A program made the translations under genes and the position numbers. A stretch of DNA of 64,000 nt from DMER64 sp964554535. GTDB lineage: Bacteria; Bacteroidota; Bacteroidia; Bacteroidales; UBA932. Numbering within the stretch: position 1 is the stretch's first letter; every line of letters begins with the position of its first letter. Of the stretch, positions 51,469 to 59,032 are shown one piece after another. The notes beneath the pieces were generated by a model. The model was not told the origin of the DNA, did no database searches, and saw only the letters and a program-made list of their open reading frames with translations. The stretch is taken from the NCBI GenBank assembly GCA_964554535.1, contig CAZKPB010000001.1, forward strand, positions 124,001 to 188,000, read 5' to 3'.

Positions 51469-52424
51469 ACAAGTTGTCACACGCTATACTATTTTGTGGA
51501 GAAGAGGGCTCCGGCACGTTGCCGTTAGCCCTCTCTCTTGCAAAGGCCCTTCATTGCACCCAACTCACCGCCTCACAAGAGGCCTGCGGCAACTGTAATG
51601 CCTGCCGCAAAATGGACAAATTCATTCACCCCGACCTGCACTGGGTGGTTCCGGTAAACCGGCCCAAAGGCACAACGGGCAGCAAGCCCCCTGTTACCGA
51701 TGATTTTTTGGAACAGTGGCGCAACGCATACGCGGAAAACCCGCTGATTACCGAGCAGGACTGGTACTCCCGCCTGGACATAGAAAACAGACAGGGCCTC
51801 ATTAGCGCGGCCGAGGCCGAGTCCATAACACGCAAAGTCCAGTTTAAACCGTTTGAAAGCCGCAACAAGGTGGTACTCATATGGCTGCCCGAGCGAATGA
51901 ACCTTACGGCAGCCAACAAACTGCTGAAGATTCTGGAAGAGCCTCCCGCGGGGACCTACTTTTTTCTGGTAAGCGAACACCCCTACCAACTGCTGCCCAC
52001 CATCCGCAGCCGCTGTATGGCCATCCAGGTTCCCTCGCCCGTCACCAAAGAATTGGCCCCTGAGCGCACTTCCGACCTCTTCCGACTGGTAGAATTATGC
52101 CTGCAGGGCGACGCTTCTTCCGTATATACCTGGGCCGAAGACCTTGCCGCCCGGGGCCGGGAAGCCCAAAAAGGCTTTATTTTGGCAGCGCTGCAAACCT
52201 TGCGGGAATGCTATATGACCCAATTGGGAGTCCCGCAACTGGTCCGTTTGTGCCCGGCCGATGCACAAAAAGCGGCCTCCCTCACCGCCCGCATTCCGCT
52301 ATCTTTCTATGAAAGCGCGTTCCAACGCCTGGACGGCTGCACCGAACAGTTAGAGCGCAATGTAAACGCCAAGTTGTTGTTTTGCTCATTGGCGTTTGAC
52401 TTTTTCTTAACTTTGCACAAATAA
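51459..52424 (+). CDS. holB: DNA polymerase III delta' subunit
   Basis: 321 residues. AAA+ clamp-loader fold: SHAILFCGEEGSGTLPLALSLAKAL keeps the P-loop region (as HAILFCGEEGSGTLPLALSL) but lacks the GKT lysine, as usual for delta', which does not bind ATP. Zinc module CGNCNACRKM, and a sensor region LLKILEEPPAGTYFFLVSE. The start is GTG (51459), inside the end of the TPR gene; an in-frame stop at 51444-51446 blocks extension, so it lacks about 25 residues found at the N-terminus of many homologues. Followed by ricT and gldH. Confidence 0.9.
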   Translation: MRLDKLSHAILFCGEEGSGTLPLALSLAKALHCTQLTASQEACGNCNACRKMDKFIHPDLHWVVPVNRPKGTTGSKPPVTDDFLEQWRNAYAENPLITEQDWYSRLDIENRQGLISAAEAESITRKVQFKPFESRNKVVLIWLPERMNLTAANKLLKILEEPPAGTYFFLVSEHPYQLLPTIRSRCMAIQVPSPVTKELAPERTSDLFRLVELCLQGDASSVYTWAEDLAARGREAQKGFILAALQTLRECYMTQLGVPQLVRLCPADAQKAASLTARIPLSFYESAFQRLDGCTEQLERNVNAKLLFCSLAFDFFLTLHK

Positions 52425-52433
52425 AAGAATACT

Positions 52434-53624
52434 ATGGAACCCGAAAACTTAAAAATGGACTGCTCGCGCGGATGCACGGTAGCACGTACCCCGCAGGGGG
52501 AATTGCAATGCCAGATGGATTACAGTTGCTGCAAGCTGGCAGATTTCAACTGGTTGGAAGGGTTGAGCAGCGGCAAATACGACAATTTGTTTGAAGTACG
52601 CTTCAAAAACACCCATAAAGGCTATTACCGCAACCAGAGCGGCACCCTGCTGACCATTGGAGACATAGTGGCGGTAGAGGCCACCACCGGACACGACATT
52701 GGCATTATCTCCATGGAGGGTCCCACCGTGCTCAAGCAGATGGTACGTCACCGCATTAATCCCGACTCGAGCGAACTCAAAAAGATCTACCGCAAGGCCA
52801 AAATCCTTGACCTGGAAAAATGGCAGGAAGCCATTGCCCGGGAGCATAAGGTGATGATACGCTCGCGCCAGATAGCCGCCGAGGAACAACTGCAGATGAA
52901 GATTGGGGACGTGGAGTTTCAGGGAGACGGGTCCAAAGCCATCTTCTATTACATTGCCGATGAACGCGTGGACTTCCGCCGCCTCATCAAACTATTTGCT
53001 GCCGAGTTCAACATCCGTATTGAAATGCGCCAGTTTGGCGCCCGCCAGGAAGCCGGCCTTATTGGAGGCCTGGGTGTATGCGGCCAGGAACTATGTTGTA
53101 GCCGTTGGATGGCGGATTTCAATTCCATAACCACTCAGGCGGCCCGCATTCAGGACTTGTCGCTCAATCCGCAGAAGCTGGCCGGACAGTGCTCCAAACT
53201 CAAATGCTGCATCAATTATGAGGCGTCGGTGTATGCCGATGCCCACAAACTGCTGCCCCACATAAACCAGCCCATAGAGACCGAAGACGGTCCGGCGTAT
53301 TTAGTAAAGACCGACGTACTCAAAGGCACCCTGTGGTTCAGCTACGACCCGCACAGTATGGCCAATATGCATCCCTTGCAGGCCGACCAGGTCAAAGAAA
53401 TCCTTGCCGCCAACAAGCGCGGGGAAAAAGTACCCGCCCTGGGCTCTGAAAACAAGGAAAAACCCAAACCCGACTACAAGTCGGCCGCCGGTGAAGACAG
53501 CATCACCCGCTTTGACAAATCGGGAGGTGGCAAACGCAAACGCAACGGACGCAAGAACCGCAGCGGCAATCCGCGCAACAATTCCAATACCCCCAATACA
53601 CCCAATGCGCCCAAAGCGTCATAA
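52434..53624 (+). CDS. ricT: PSP1 domain protein, RicT/YaaT-like
   Basis: 396 residues. The PSP1 core covers about 60-260: YYRNQSGTLLTIGDIVAVEA, FYYIADERVDFRRLIKLFAA, and the Cys-rich part GGLGVCGQELCCSRWM...QCSKLKCCINYE, which in the Bacillus RicT complex helps hold a [4Fe-4S] cluster. N-terminal Cys residues (MDCSRGC, YSCCKL) add to this. The C-terminal ~60 residues are basic, low complexity. RicT homologues affect RNA turnover in Bacillus; the role here is not shown. Sits in the conserved holB-ricT-gldH order. Confidence 0.88.
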   Translation: MEPENLKMDCSRGCTVARTPQGELQCQMDYSCCKLADFNWLEGLSSGKYDNLFEVRFKNTHKGYYRNQSGTLLTIGDIVAVEATTGHDIGIISMEGPTVLKQMVRHRINPDSSELKKIYRKAKILDLEKWQEAIAREHKVMIRSRQIAAEEQLQMKIGDVEFQGDGSKAIFYYIADERVDFRRLIKLFAAEFNIRIEMRQFGARQEAGLIGGLGVCGQELCCSRWMADFNSITTQAARIQDLSLNPQKLAGQCSKLKCCINYEASVYADAHKLLPHINQPIETEDGPAYLVKTDVLKGTLWFSYDPHSMANMHPLQADQVKEILAANKRGEKVPALGSENKEKPKPDYKSAAGEDSITRFDKSGGGKRKRNGRKNRSGNPRNNSNTPNTPNAPKAS

Positions 53625-54087
53625 GTGGTTGCGCCTGGCGGTCCTTCTTGCAGGTACCGTACTGTGTACCGCGTGTGCGGAAAGCATACTGCGGGACAGC
53701 CTGCAGGACCACCACCTGCTTCCGCAAAACAGTTGGTCCGCCTCACAACCTATTTCCTTTACTTTCAGTTCCTCCGATTCGCTCGCTCCCTGCCTTGTGT
53801 GGCTGGATTTGCGTGTGAACCGCGACTACACCTTGCCTTATATTTGTGTTAAAATCACACCCCCGACAGCCAACAGCCGTCGATACTGGCTGTATCTTAA
53901 AGACGGACAGGGAAAAGGCAAGGGGTTGGTGACCGACTATCGTTTTGCCCTGGACCCGTTTGACCCCCGGGGCATTGCTTCTCCCCAAACCTGGGTACTC
54001 TCCCAGGCTACCTCCAAAGAGCCGCTTTCGGGCATTGTATCCGTTGGGTTGTGCCTGAAAACGCACACCGGAACTTCCACAAAATAA
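53605..54087 (+). CDS. gldH: Gliding motility-type lipoprotein GldH
   Basis: 160 residues from the ATG at 53605, overlapping ricT by 20 bp. Signal peptide with lipobox VLCTAC (Cys near 23). The mature part has the GldH-type beta-rich arrangement (PISFTFSSSDSLAPCLVWLDLRVNRDYTLPY in part VWLDLRVNRDYTLPYICV), and the position after holB-ricT is the usual one. GldH is required for gliding in Flavobacteria, but non-gliding Bacteroidales keep it too, so motility should not be inferred. No gldKLMN or spr genes are in the window. Confidence 0.82.
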   Translation: MRPKRHKWLRLAVLLAGTVLCTACAESILRDSLQDHHLLPQNSWSASQPISFTFSSSDSLAPCLVWLDLRVNRDYTLPYICVKITPPTANSRRYWLYLKDGQGKGKGLVTDYRFALDPFDPRGIASPQTWVLSQATSKEPLSGIVSVGLCLKTHTGTSTK

Positions 54088-54094
54088 AACTGCT

Positions 54095-54871
54095 ATGGGA
54101 AAAGACAAACTGCGCCGCTTTGAAGAAAACAAGACTTTTACCAATCTTTTTCAAGCCGATTTTGAACAGGTCTATCTTAAGGACTACGCTTTGAAAGGCC
54201 TGTGGCACACCTCTTTTTTTCACAACAGCCATCCCATAGTGCTGGAACTGGGCTGCGGTAAGGGAGAATATACCCTTGCCCTGGCGCGCCTGAACCCGCA
54301 ATGCAATTTTATTGGGGTGGACATTAAGGGCGCTCGCCTGTGGCGCGGCGCAAAAACAGCTCTGGAAGAAAAAATGGGAAACGTGGCCTTTATACGCACC
54401 CGCATAGAATTCATTGACCGCTTCTTTGCCCCGGACGAGGTCACCGGCATCTGGATTACCTTCCCCGACCCGCAACCCAAACGGCCCAACAAACGGCTCA
54501 CCTCGCCACGTTTTCTGGCCCGATACCTGTCTTTTCTGAAGCCCGGAGGAATCATTCGCCTGAAGACAGACAGCCTGCCGCTGCACCTATACACCCGCGC
54601 CGTGGTGGAACAATGGGGCGGCGCCACATTGCAGGAAGCCTGCACGGACATATACGGGGCCGAGGCCGGGGTGGACGCCATGGTAACCCGCGTGAAAACG
54701 TTTTATGAAAGTCAGTTTCTGTCCGTCGGGAAACCCATTACCTACCTGCAATTTGCAGTAGACAATCCCGCCATTCCCCTTCCGGAAGTTGTAGCAGATT
54801 TTCCCGACACGCCGACTGATGCCGCTCCTGAACCAGACGGGCATATTCAAGGCCCCGGTGTTCCTCAATAA
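54095..54871 (+). CDS. trmB: tRNA (guanine-N7)-methyltransferase
   Basis: 258 residues. SAM motif VLELGCGKGEYTLALARLNP, FIGVDIKGARLWRGAKTAL, and catalytic TFPDPQPKRPNKRLTSPRFL. It methylates G46 of tRNA. The conserved domain ends at ITYLQFAV (about residue 222); the last ~36 residues are Pro/Asp-rich and are encoded over the antisense 3' end of the polyprenyl synthase gene, so they look like a read-through extension. Confidence 0.95.
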   Translation: MGKDKLRRFEENKTFTNLFQADFEQVYLKDYALKGLWHTSFFHNSHPIVLELGCGKGEYTLALARLNPQCNFIGVDIKGARLWRGAKTALEEKMGNVAFIRTRIEFIDRFFAPDEVTGIWITFPDPQPKRPNKRLTSPRFLARYLSFLKPGGIIRLKTDSLPLHLYTRAVVEQWGGATLQEACTDIYGAEAGVDAMVTRVKTFYESQFLSVGKPITYLQFAVDNPAIPLPEVVADFPDTPTDAAPEPDGHIQGPGVPQ

Positions 54872-55709
54872 ATTGCACTATCCGCTGCAGGGCTATATGG
54901 CTTCCTGCCACACTCTGGCGGATCCACTCGGGGACTCGGCCTTTTTCATTTTTTGAGGGGCATTGGCGCAGGGCGCCCAACAGCGGCAGGGTGACCTTGG
55001 CTTCCAGAATGTCCCGGTACGGCGGTTTGCCGGTATCCACCTGCGGGGAATAATCTAAAATATCATCCCTTATCTGGAAAGCCATACCCAAATGGTAGGC
55101 CGCCTTTTCCAAGGCCGGACCGTATTGATGCTGTTGATGCGGGGTCCACACGGAATGGGCGCCGCTCAACAGGGCGGTACGGAAAAGAGATGCCGTTTTG
55201 GCCTCACAGATGGCAAAGTATTCTTCTTCCGTAATATCAAAGGTCTGGGCTTTTTCCAGCTGCAGCAACTCGCCCTCGCTTAGAGATTTGATGGCCTGGG
55301 CAAAGAAAGGAAAGAGTTTCTGGCCGTCGTATTCCATAAGCAGTTGCAAAGCACGGGCAAACCAGAAATCGCCCAACAGGATGGAAGCTTGGGCTCCGTA
55401 GATTTTTTGTACGCTCCACGCGCCGCGGCGCCGGTCGGCATTGTCGGCCACATCGTCGTGCAGCAGTGAGGCCGTATGAATCATTTCCACACATACGGCC
55501 GCTGCGTGGGAAAGCGCGTTGGGCGTGCCGAATATACTGGTCCCAAGCAATGTGAGTACCGGACGCAACTGCTTTCCGGGCTGATTGAGCAAGTAACCGT
55601 CAATAGCCGTAAGCAGGGCGTATGGAGATGATAAAGCAGTCTTCAAAAGCTCACTGAATGCATCCCAGTGAGGATTTAAAGACTGCTTGATGGTGGAAAG
55701 GTCGGCCAT
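54738..55709 (-). CDS. Polyprenyl diphosphate synthase
   Basis: 323 residues. First Asp motif D85-D-V-A-D (LLHDDVADNADRRRG), second Asp motif IRDDILDY, with GKQLRPVLTLL near the start. Trans-prenyltransferase adding isopentenyl units to make the side chain of menaquinone. The residue before the first motif (His/Leu side) favours a long chain, but length cannot be given exactly. Shares its last 134 bp with trmB on the other strand. Confidence 0.93.
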   Translation of the reverse strand: MADLSTIKQSLNPHWDAFSELLKTALSSPYALLTAIDGYLLNQPGKQLRPVLTLLGTSIFGTPNALSHAAAVCVEMIHTASLLHDDVADNADRRRGAWSVQKIYGAQASILLGDFWFARALQLLMEYDGQKLFPFFAQAIKSLSEGELLQLEKAQTFDITEEEYFAICEAKTASLFRTALLSGAHSVWTPHQQHQYGPALEKAAYHLGMAFQIRDDILDYSPQVDTGKPPYRDILEAKVTLPLLGALRQCPSKNEKGRVPEWIRQSVAGSHIALQRIVQFIEEHRGLEYARLVQERHQSACRENLLQLPEGEWRDCLLQIAGR

Positions 55710-55723
55710 TTGCCGGATCCTTG

Positions 55724-56335
55724 TTAGAATATGAAAGCCGCGGACAGCTGGAAGCCTTTGCGGTTGCTGTCTTCAATCCTCCAGTCTGCAGTGTCAATGC
55801 CGTCAAACGGTTTGCCAAAACCCCAGTTGTATTTACCGGTAATCTGTAATTTCCAAATTTCAAGACCGGCGCCCAGACCCAAACCGTAGTCAAAACGGCG
55901 GGAATCATCCCAGTTGTCTTGTGTGGGACCGTGACCCAATACAGAAACCGCATAGCTGAGGTAAGGGGCGGCAAATACAAACGGACGCAGGAACAAGATG
56001 TCAATACCCCATTGAACGTTAATGGGAACTTCCACATTGTTGGTCACATAATCCCAATTGTACGAATCGGAACTGACTTCTCTGAAGAATTCGGTGCGTT
56101 TCTGGGAATACAATACTTCCGGCTGGAAAGACAGACCAATTACGGGAATCTTATACTGGAAGCCCACTCCGGCGTGGAAACCGGTTTGAGAATTCCAAGA
56201 CTGGTTTACATTGTCGAGTTTGATATCATCCATCTTGCTGAAGTCCAAACCCGCTTTTACGACAAACCGGCTTTGGGCGTTGGCAGTATATGCGGCTCCA
56301 CATAAAAGCATTACCGCTAATAAAATTTTTTTCAT
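55724..56335 (-). CDS. Small outer-membrane beta-barrel protein (porin-like)
   Basis: 203 residues with a signal peptide cut near AYTANAQ (residue 21). Beta-barrel strands throughout (RFVVKAGLDFSKM; GFHAGVGFQYKIPVIGLSFQ; YGLGLGAGLEIWKLQITGKY) and terminal FQLSAAFIF ending in Phe, as in the OMP_b-brl_2/PorT-like group. Probably a structural or transport barrel; no specific role. 14 nt before the polyprenyl synthase gene and 19 nt after trxA on the same strand. Confidence 0.83.
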   Translation of the reverse strand: MKKILLAVMLLCGAAYTANAQSRFVVKAGLDFSKMDDIKLDNVNQSWNSQTGFHAGVGFQYKIPVIGLSFQPEVLYSQKRTEFFREVSSDSYNWDYVTNNVEVPINVQWGIDILFLRPFVFAAPYLSYAVSVLGHGPTQDNWDDSRRFDYGLGLGAGLEIWKLQITGKYNWGFGKPFDGIDTADWRIEDSNRKGFQLSAAFIF

Positions 56336-56354
56336 AATAAGGTGTTATAAGTGA

Positions 56355-56672
56355 TTATAATAGTTCATCCAGTTTAGCCAAAATGGTCTGTTTGTTGGTG
56401 GCGCCCACAATCTTGTGTACCAATTCACCGTTTTTGAAGAACAGCAGCGTGGGGATGCTGCGAATCATATATTTGGCGGGAACATCCGTGGCGTTGTCCA
56501 CGTCGCATTTGCATACAAAGGCCTTGCCTTCATATTCCTGTGCAATTTCATCCACAATGGGACCTACCTGACGGCAGGGTCCGCACCAGGCAGCCCAAAA
56601 GTCTACCAAAACGGGAAGGGGTGCATTGAGAACCGCCGCATTGAATGTGGCGTCAGTTACTGCTTGTGCCAT
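56355..56672 (-). CDS. trxA: Thioredoxin
   Basis: 105 residues with the redox motif W-C30-G-P-C33 and the cis-Pro loop (RSIPTLLFFKNG). Cytoplasmic dithiol reductant. No signal peptide. First gene of a likely trxA-barrel-prenyl synthase run. Confidence 0.96.
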   Translation of the reverse strand: MAQAVTDATFNAAVLNAPLPVLVDFWAAWCGPCRQVGPIVDEIAQEYEGKAFVCKCDVDNATDVPAKYMIRSIPTLLFFKNGELVHKIVGATNKQTILAKLDELL

Positions 56673-56759
56673 AATAAAGTGATAATGTATTATATATAGT
56701 ATTTAATTCCGGGGTAATGAATAATTTTTGTTTGAGAGTGTAAAAATAGCAAAACATTT

Positions 56760-57953
56760 TTAATGGTGCAAAACGGCAAGGCCTCCGCCCGATGTTTCTT
56801 TATACAGAGAAGGCAGATCGTGCCCGGTACGCTTCATCGCTTCAATGACAGTGTCAAAATCCACCCGGTGGCTACCATCCGACAACAAGGCGTACATATT
56901 GGCGTCAATGGCCCGCGTGGCACCAAAGGCGTTGCGTTCTATACAGGGAATCTGCACCAGGCCGCAGACGGGGTCGCAGGTAAGGCCCAGAAAATGTTCC
57001 ACTCCCATTGAAGCGGCATATTCCACCTGATTTATGCTGCCTCCGAACAATTGCACGCCGGCGGCGGCGGCCATAGAGCAGGCCGAACCGATTTCTCCCT
57101 GACACCCTACCTCGGCTCCGGAAATGGAAGCGTTGGTTTTGATGAGGTTCCCGATCAGACCGGCGGTAGCCAAAGCCCGCAGGATGCGTGTGTCGGAAAA
57201 GTTATAACAGGTCTGGTTAAGGTTCAGCACGGCGGGCAACACGCCGCAGCTGCCACAGGTGGGGGCGGTCACTATGCGGCCTCCGGCAGCGTTTTCCTCG
57301 GCCACGGCCAGAGCATAGGAAAAGGCCAGGCCCCGCCGCTGCATGGACCCCTGGTACGCCTGGGCTCGGATGTAGAACGATGTGGCGCGACGACTCAGAT
57401 GCAGGACACCGGGCAACACGCCCTCGTTTTCAAGGCCGTTGCGTACGGAGGCTTTCATTGTTTCCCAGACAGAGCCAAGATAATCCCAGAGGTCGGCTTG
57501 CTCATACTGCTGCACGTATTCCCAGAAGTGGAGGCCGTGCTCGCGGCAATAAACCAAGATGTCTTTCATTGTCTGTAAAGGATAGACGTTTTGGGCGGCC
57601 TGTTGTTTGCCCGTATCTGAAATGTCGCCGCCGCCAATACTGAAGGTAATCCAACGGTCGGTGGGCCGGTTGTTTTCATTATAGGCAATGAATTCCATAC
57701 CGTTGGGGTGCTGTGGCAGAAACGTTTCCGGTTTCCATTCAATAGCCACGGGAATGGGGTTCAGGGCTTCCTGCAGGGCCTTGTCGGTAAAGTGCCCCTT
57801 TCCGGTGGCGGCCAGCGAACCGTACAAAATGACTTCCATACGCGCTGCCAGCGGATTTTTTTCTTTGAACCGCAAGGCCGCCCGGCGCGGGCCCATAGTG
57901 TGTGAACTGGACGGCCCGTGGCCGATTTTGTATATTTCTTTGATGCTATCCAT
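56760..57953 (-). CDS. sdaA: L-serine ammonia-lyase, iron-sulfur type
   Basis: 397 residues, single-chain fusion of the beta (N-terminal, IYKIGHGPSSSHTMGPRRAA) and alpha domains. Cysteines for the [4Fe-4S] cluster are present (APTCGSCGVLPAVL, GSACSMAAAAG, GLTCDPVCGLVQIPC). It deaminates L-serine to pyruvate. A TATATTTG box lies 4 nt before the ATG, so the message should be leaderless. Together with gcvP and kbl it gives a glycine/serine/threonine catabolic set in this window. Confidence 0.96.
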   Translation of the reverse strand: MDSIKEIYKIGHGPSSSHTMGPRRAALRFKEKNPLAARMEVILYGSLAATGKGHFTDKALQEALNPIPVAIEWKPETFLPQHPNGMEFIAYNENNRPTDRWITFSIGGGDISDTGKQQAAQNVYPLQTMKDILVYCREHGLHFWEYVQQYEQADLWDYLGSVWETMKASVRNGLENEGVLPGVLHLSRRATSFYIRAQAYQGSMQRRGLAFSYALAVAEENAAGGRIVTAPTCGSCGVLPAVLNLNQTCYNFSDTRILRALATAGLIGNLIKTNASISGAEVGCQGEIGSACSMAAAAGVQLFGGSINQVEYAASMGVEHFLGLTCDPVCGLVQIPCIERNAFGATRAIDANMYALLSDGSHRVDFDTVIEAMKRTGHDLPSLYKETSGGGLAVLHH

Positions 57954-57957
57954 AGGT

Positions 57958-58028
57958 CAAATATACAACTTTTTTGAATTATTTTAGTACTATGTGATAC
58001 AAGGTATCAAAATTTTTATATATCTTTG
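57958..58028. promoter_or_regulatory. Divergent promoters for sdaA and PspC operon
   Basis: Minus box TATATTTG (57965-57958), 4 nt before the sdaA ATG. Plus box TATCTTTG (58021-58028), 45 nt before the ATG at 58074. Boxes are 55 bp apart. Confidence 0.6.
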
Positions 58029-58073
58029 CAATGTCAAATTCTAAGAAAATTATAATACTAAATACAACAGAAA

Positions 58074-58673
58074 ATGAAAAAGACAATGAACGTAGGTATT
58101 GGAAGTTGCAGCTTTGTAATAGATGAAGATGCATACCAGAAGTTGGACGCCTACCTTACCCGCTTCCGCAGCGGTATGGACGCTTCAGAGGCGGCCGAGG
58201 TGATGGAAGACGTAGAACAGCGGATTGCCGAGCTGTTTCTGGAATACGCAGGCAGTGCCAACCGCGTGATTACCTTGGAATTTGTGGACAAGGTGATTGA
58301 GCAGTTGGGCTACCCGGAAAACAATGCCACCCAAGACAACGCCTCAGGAGCCGGAAGCAGGAATTCGCAACGCGGCTACACGGCGTACAACGGGGTGGGA
58401 GAACGCCCCAAAAGAAGACTCTACCGCAACCGTGAAGACACCGTCATAGGCGGGGTTTGCAGCGGGCTGGCCGCATACTGCGACATGGACGTGGTGCTGT
58501 TCCGCGTACTGGCTGTAGTGGCCTTTCTCTGCGGCAGCGTAGGCTTCTGGGTTTATATCATTCTGTGGATAGCCGTTCCCGCCGCACGGACCGCCACGGA
58601 AAAATGTGAAATGCGCGGACTGCCCGTAACGGCAGAAAATTTACGCCGCTTCAGCGGTTCAAACAGGAGGTAA
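58074..58673 (+). CDS. PspC-domain membrane protein (short)
   Basis: 199 residues. N-terminal ~85 residues are a soluble helical domain (IDEDAYQKLDAYLTRFRSGM, MEDVEQRIAELFLEY) that is related to the N-terminus of the larger PspC protein two genes on. Residues about 115-180 form the PspC domain (RRLYRNREDTVIGGVCSGLAAY, GFWVYIILWIAVPAA) with two membrane helices. PspC proteins join envelope-stress sensing in other bacteria. Followed 2 nt later by a PadR regulator. Confidence 0.88.
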   Translation: MKKTMNVGIGSCSFVIDEDAYQKLDAYLTRFRSGMDASEAAEVMEDVEQRIAELFLEYAGSANRVITLEFVDKVIEQLGYPENNATQDNASGAGSRNSQRGYTAYNGVGERPKRRLYRNREDTVIGGVCSGLAAYCDMDVVLFRVLAVVAFLCGSVGFWVYIILWIAVPAARTATEKCEMRGLPVTAENLRRFSGSNRR

Positions 58674-58675
58674 TT

Positions 58676-59032
58676 ATGACACCAATTAACGAAAATACTA
58701 TGAGCGAGATTAACACAGACAACGTCAAGTCGCAAATGCGCAAAGGCGTTTTGGAATACTGTATCTTGAGTGTCCTGGACAAGAGCGACGCTTACGCTTC
58801 CGAGCTTATAGGCAAACTCAAAGACGCCAAGATTATTGTGGTGGAAGGCACCTTGTACCCGCTTCTTACGCGCCAGAAAAACCAGGGGCTGCTGACCTAC
58901 CGTTGGGAAGAATCCCCCCAGGGTCCCCCACGCAAATACTACACCCTCACCCAAAAAGGCCGTGAAGCCCTCTCGGAAATGGACAAGGCCTGGCAAGAAA
59001 TTGTTGAAACGCTTAACATTTTAAGAAAATGA
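58676..59032 (+). CDS. PadR-family transcriptional regulator
   Basis: 118 residues. Winged helix: KGVLEYCILSVLDKSDAYAS, then VVEGTLYPLLTRQKNQGLLT and GPPRKYYTLTQKGREAL. Short C-terminal helix for dimerisation. Placed between two PspC genes and overlapping the second by 4 bp (ATGA), it very likely controls this operon. Ligand unknown. Confidence 0.93.
   Translation: MTPINENTMSEINTDNVKSQMRKGVLEYCILSVLDKSDAYASELIGKLKDAKIIVVEGTLYPLLTRQKNQGLLTYRWEESPQGPPRKYYTLTQKGREALSEMDKAWQEIVETLNILRK

Noticed and set aside
53404..53604. 67-codon extension in front of gldH.
   Set aside because: It overlaps ricT in another frame and would bury the lipoprotein signal peptide that starts at 53605.
53605..54087. 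gldH as evidence for gliding motility.
   Set aside because: gldH and ricT-holB synteny also occur in non-motile Bacteroidales and no other gld or spr gene is present here.
58031..58126. 31-codon ORF starting 2 nt after the TATCTTTG box upstream of the first PspC gene.
   Set aside because: The ATG is too close to the box to be on the mRNA, the ORF overlaps the PspC start in another frame, and its sequence shows no special residues.
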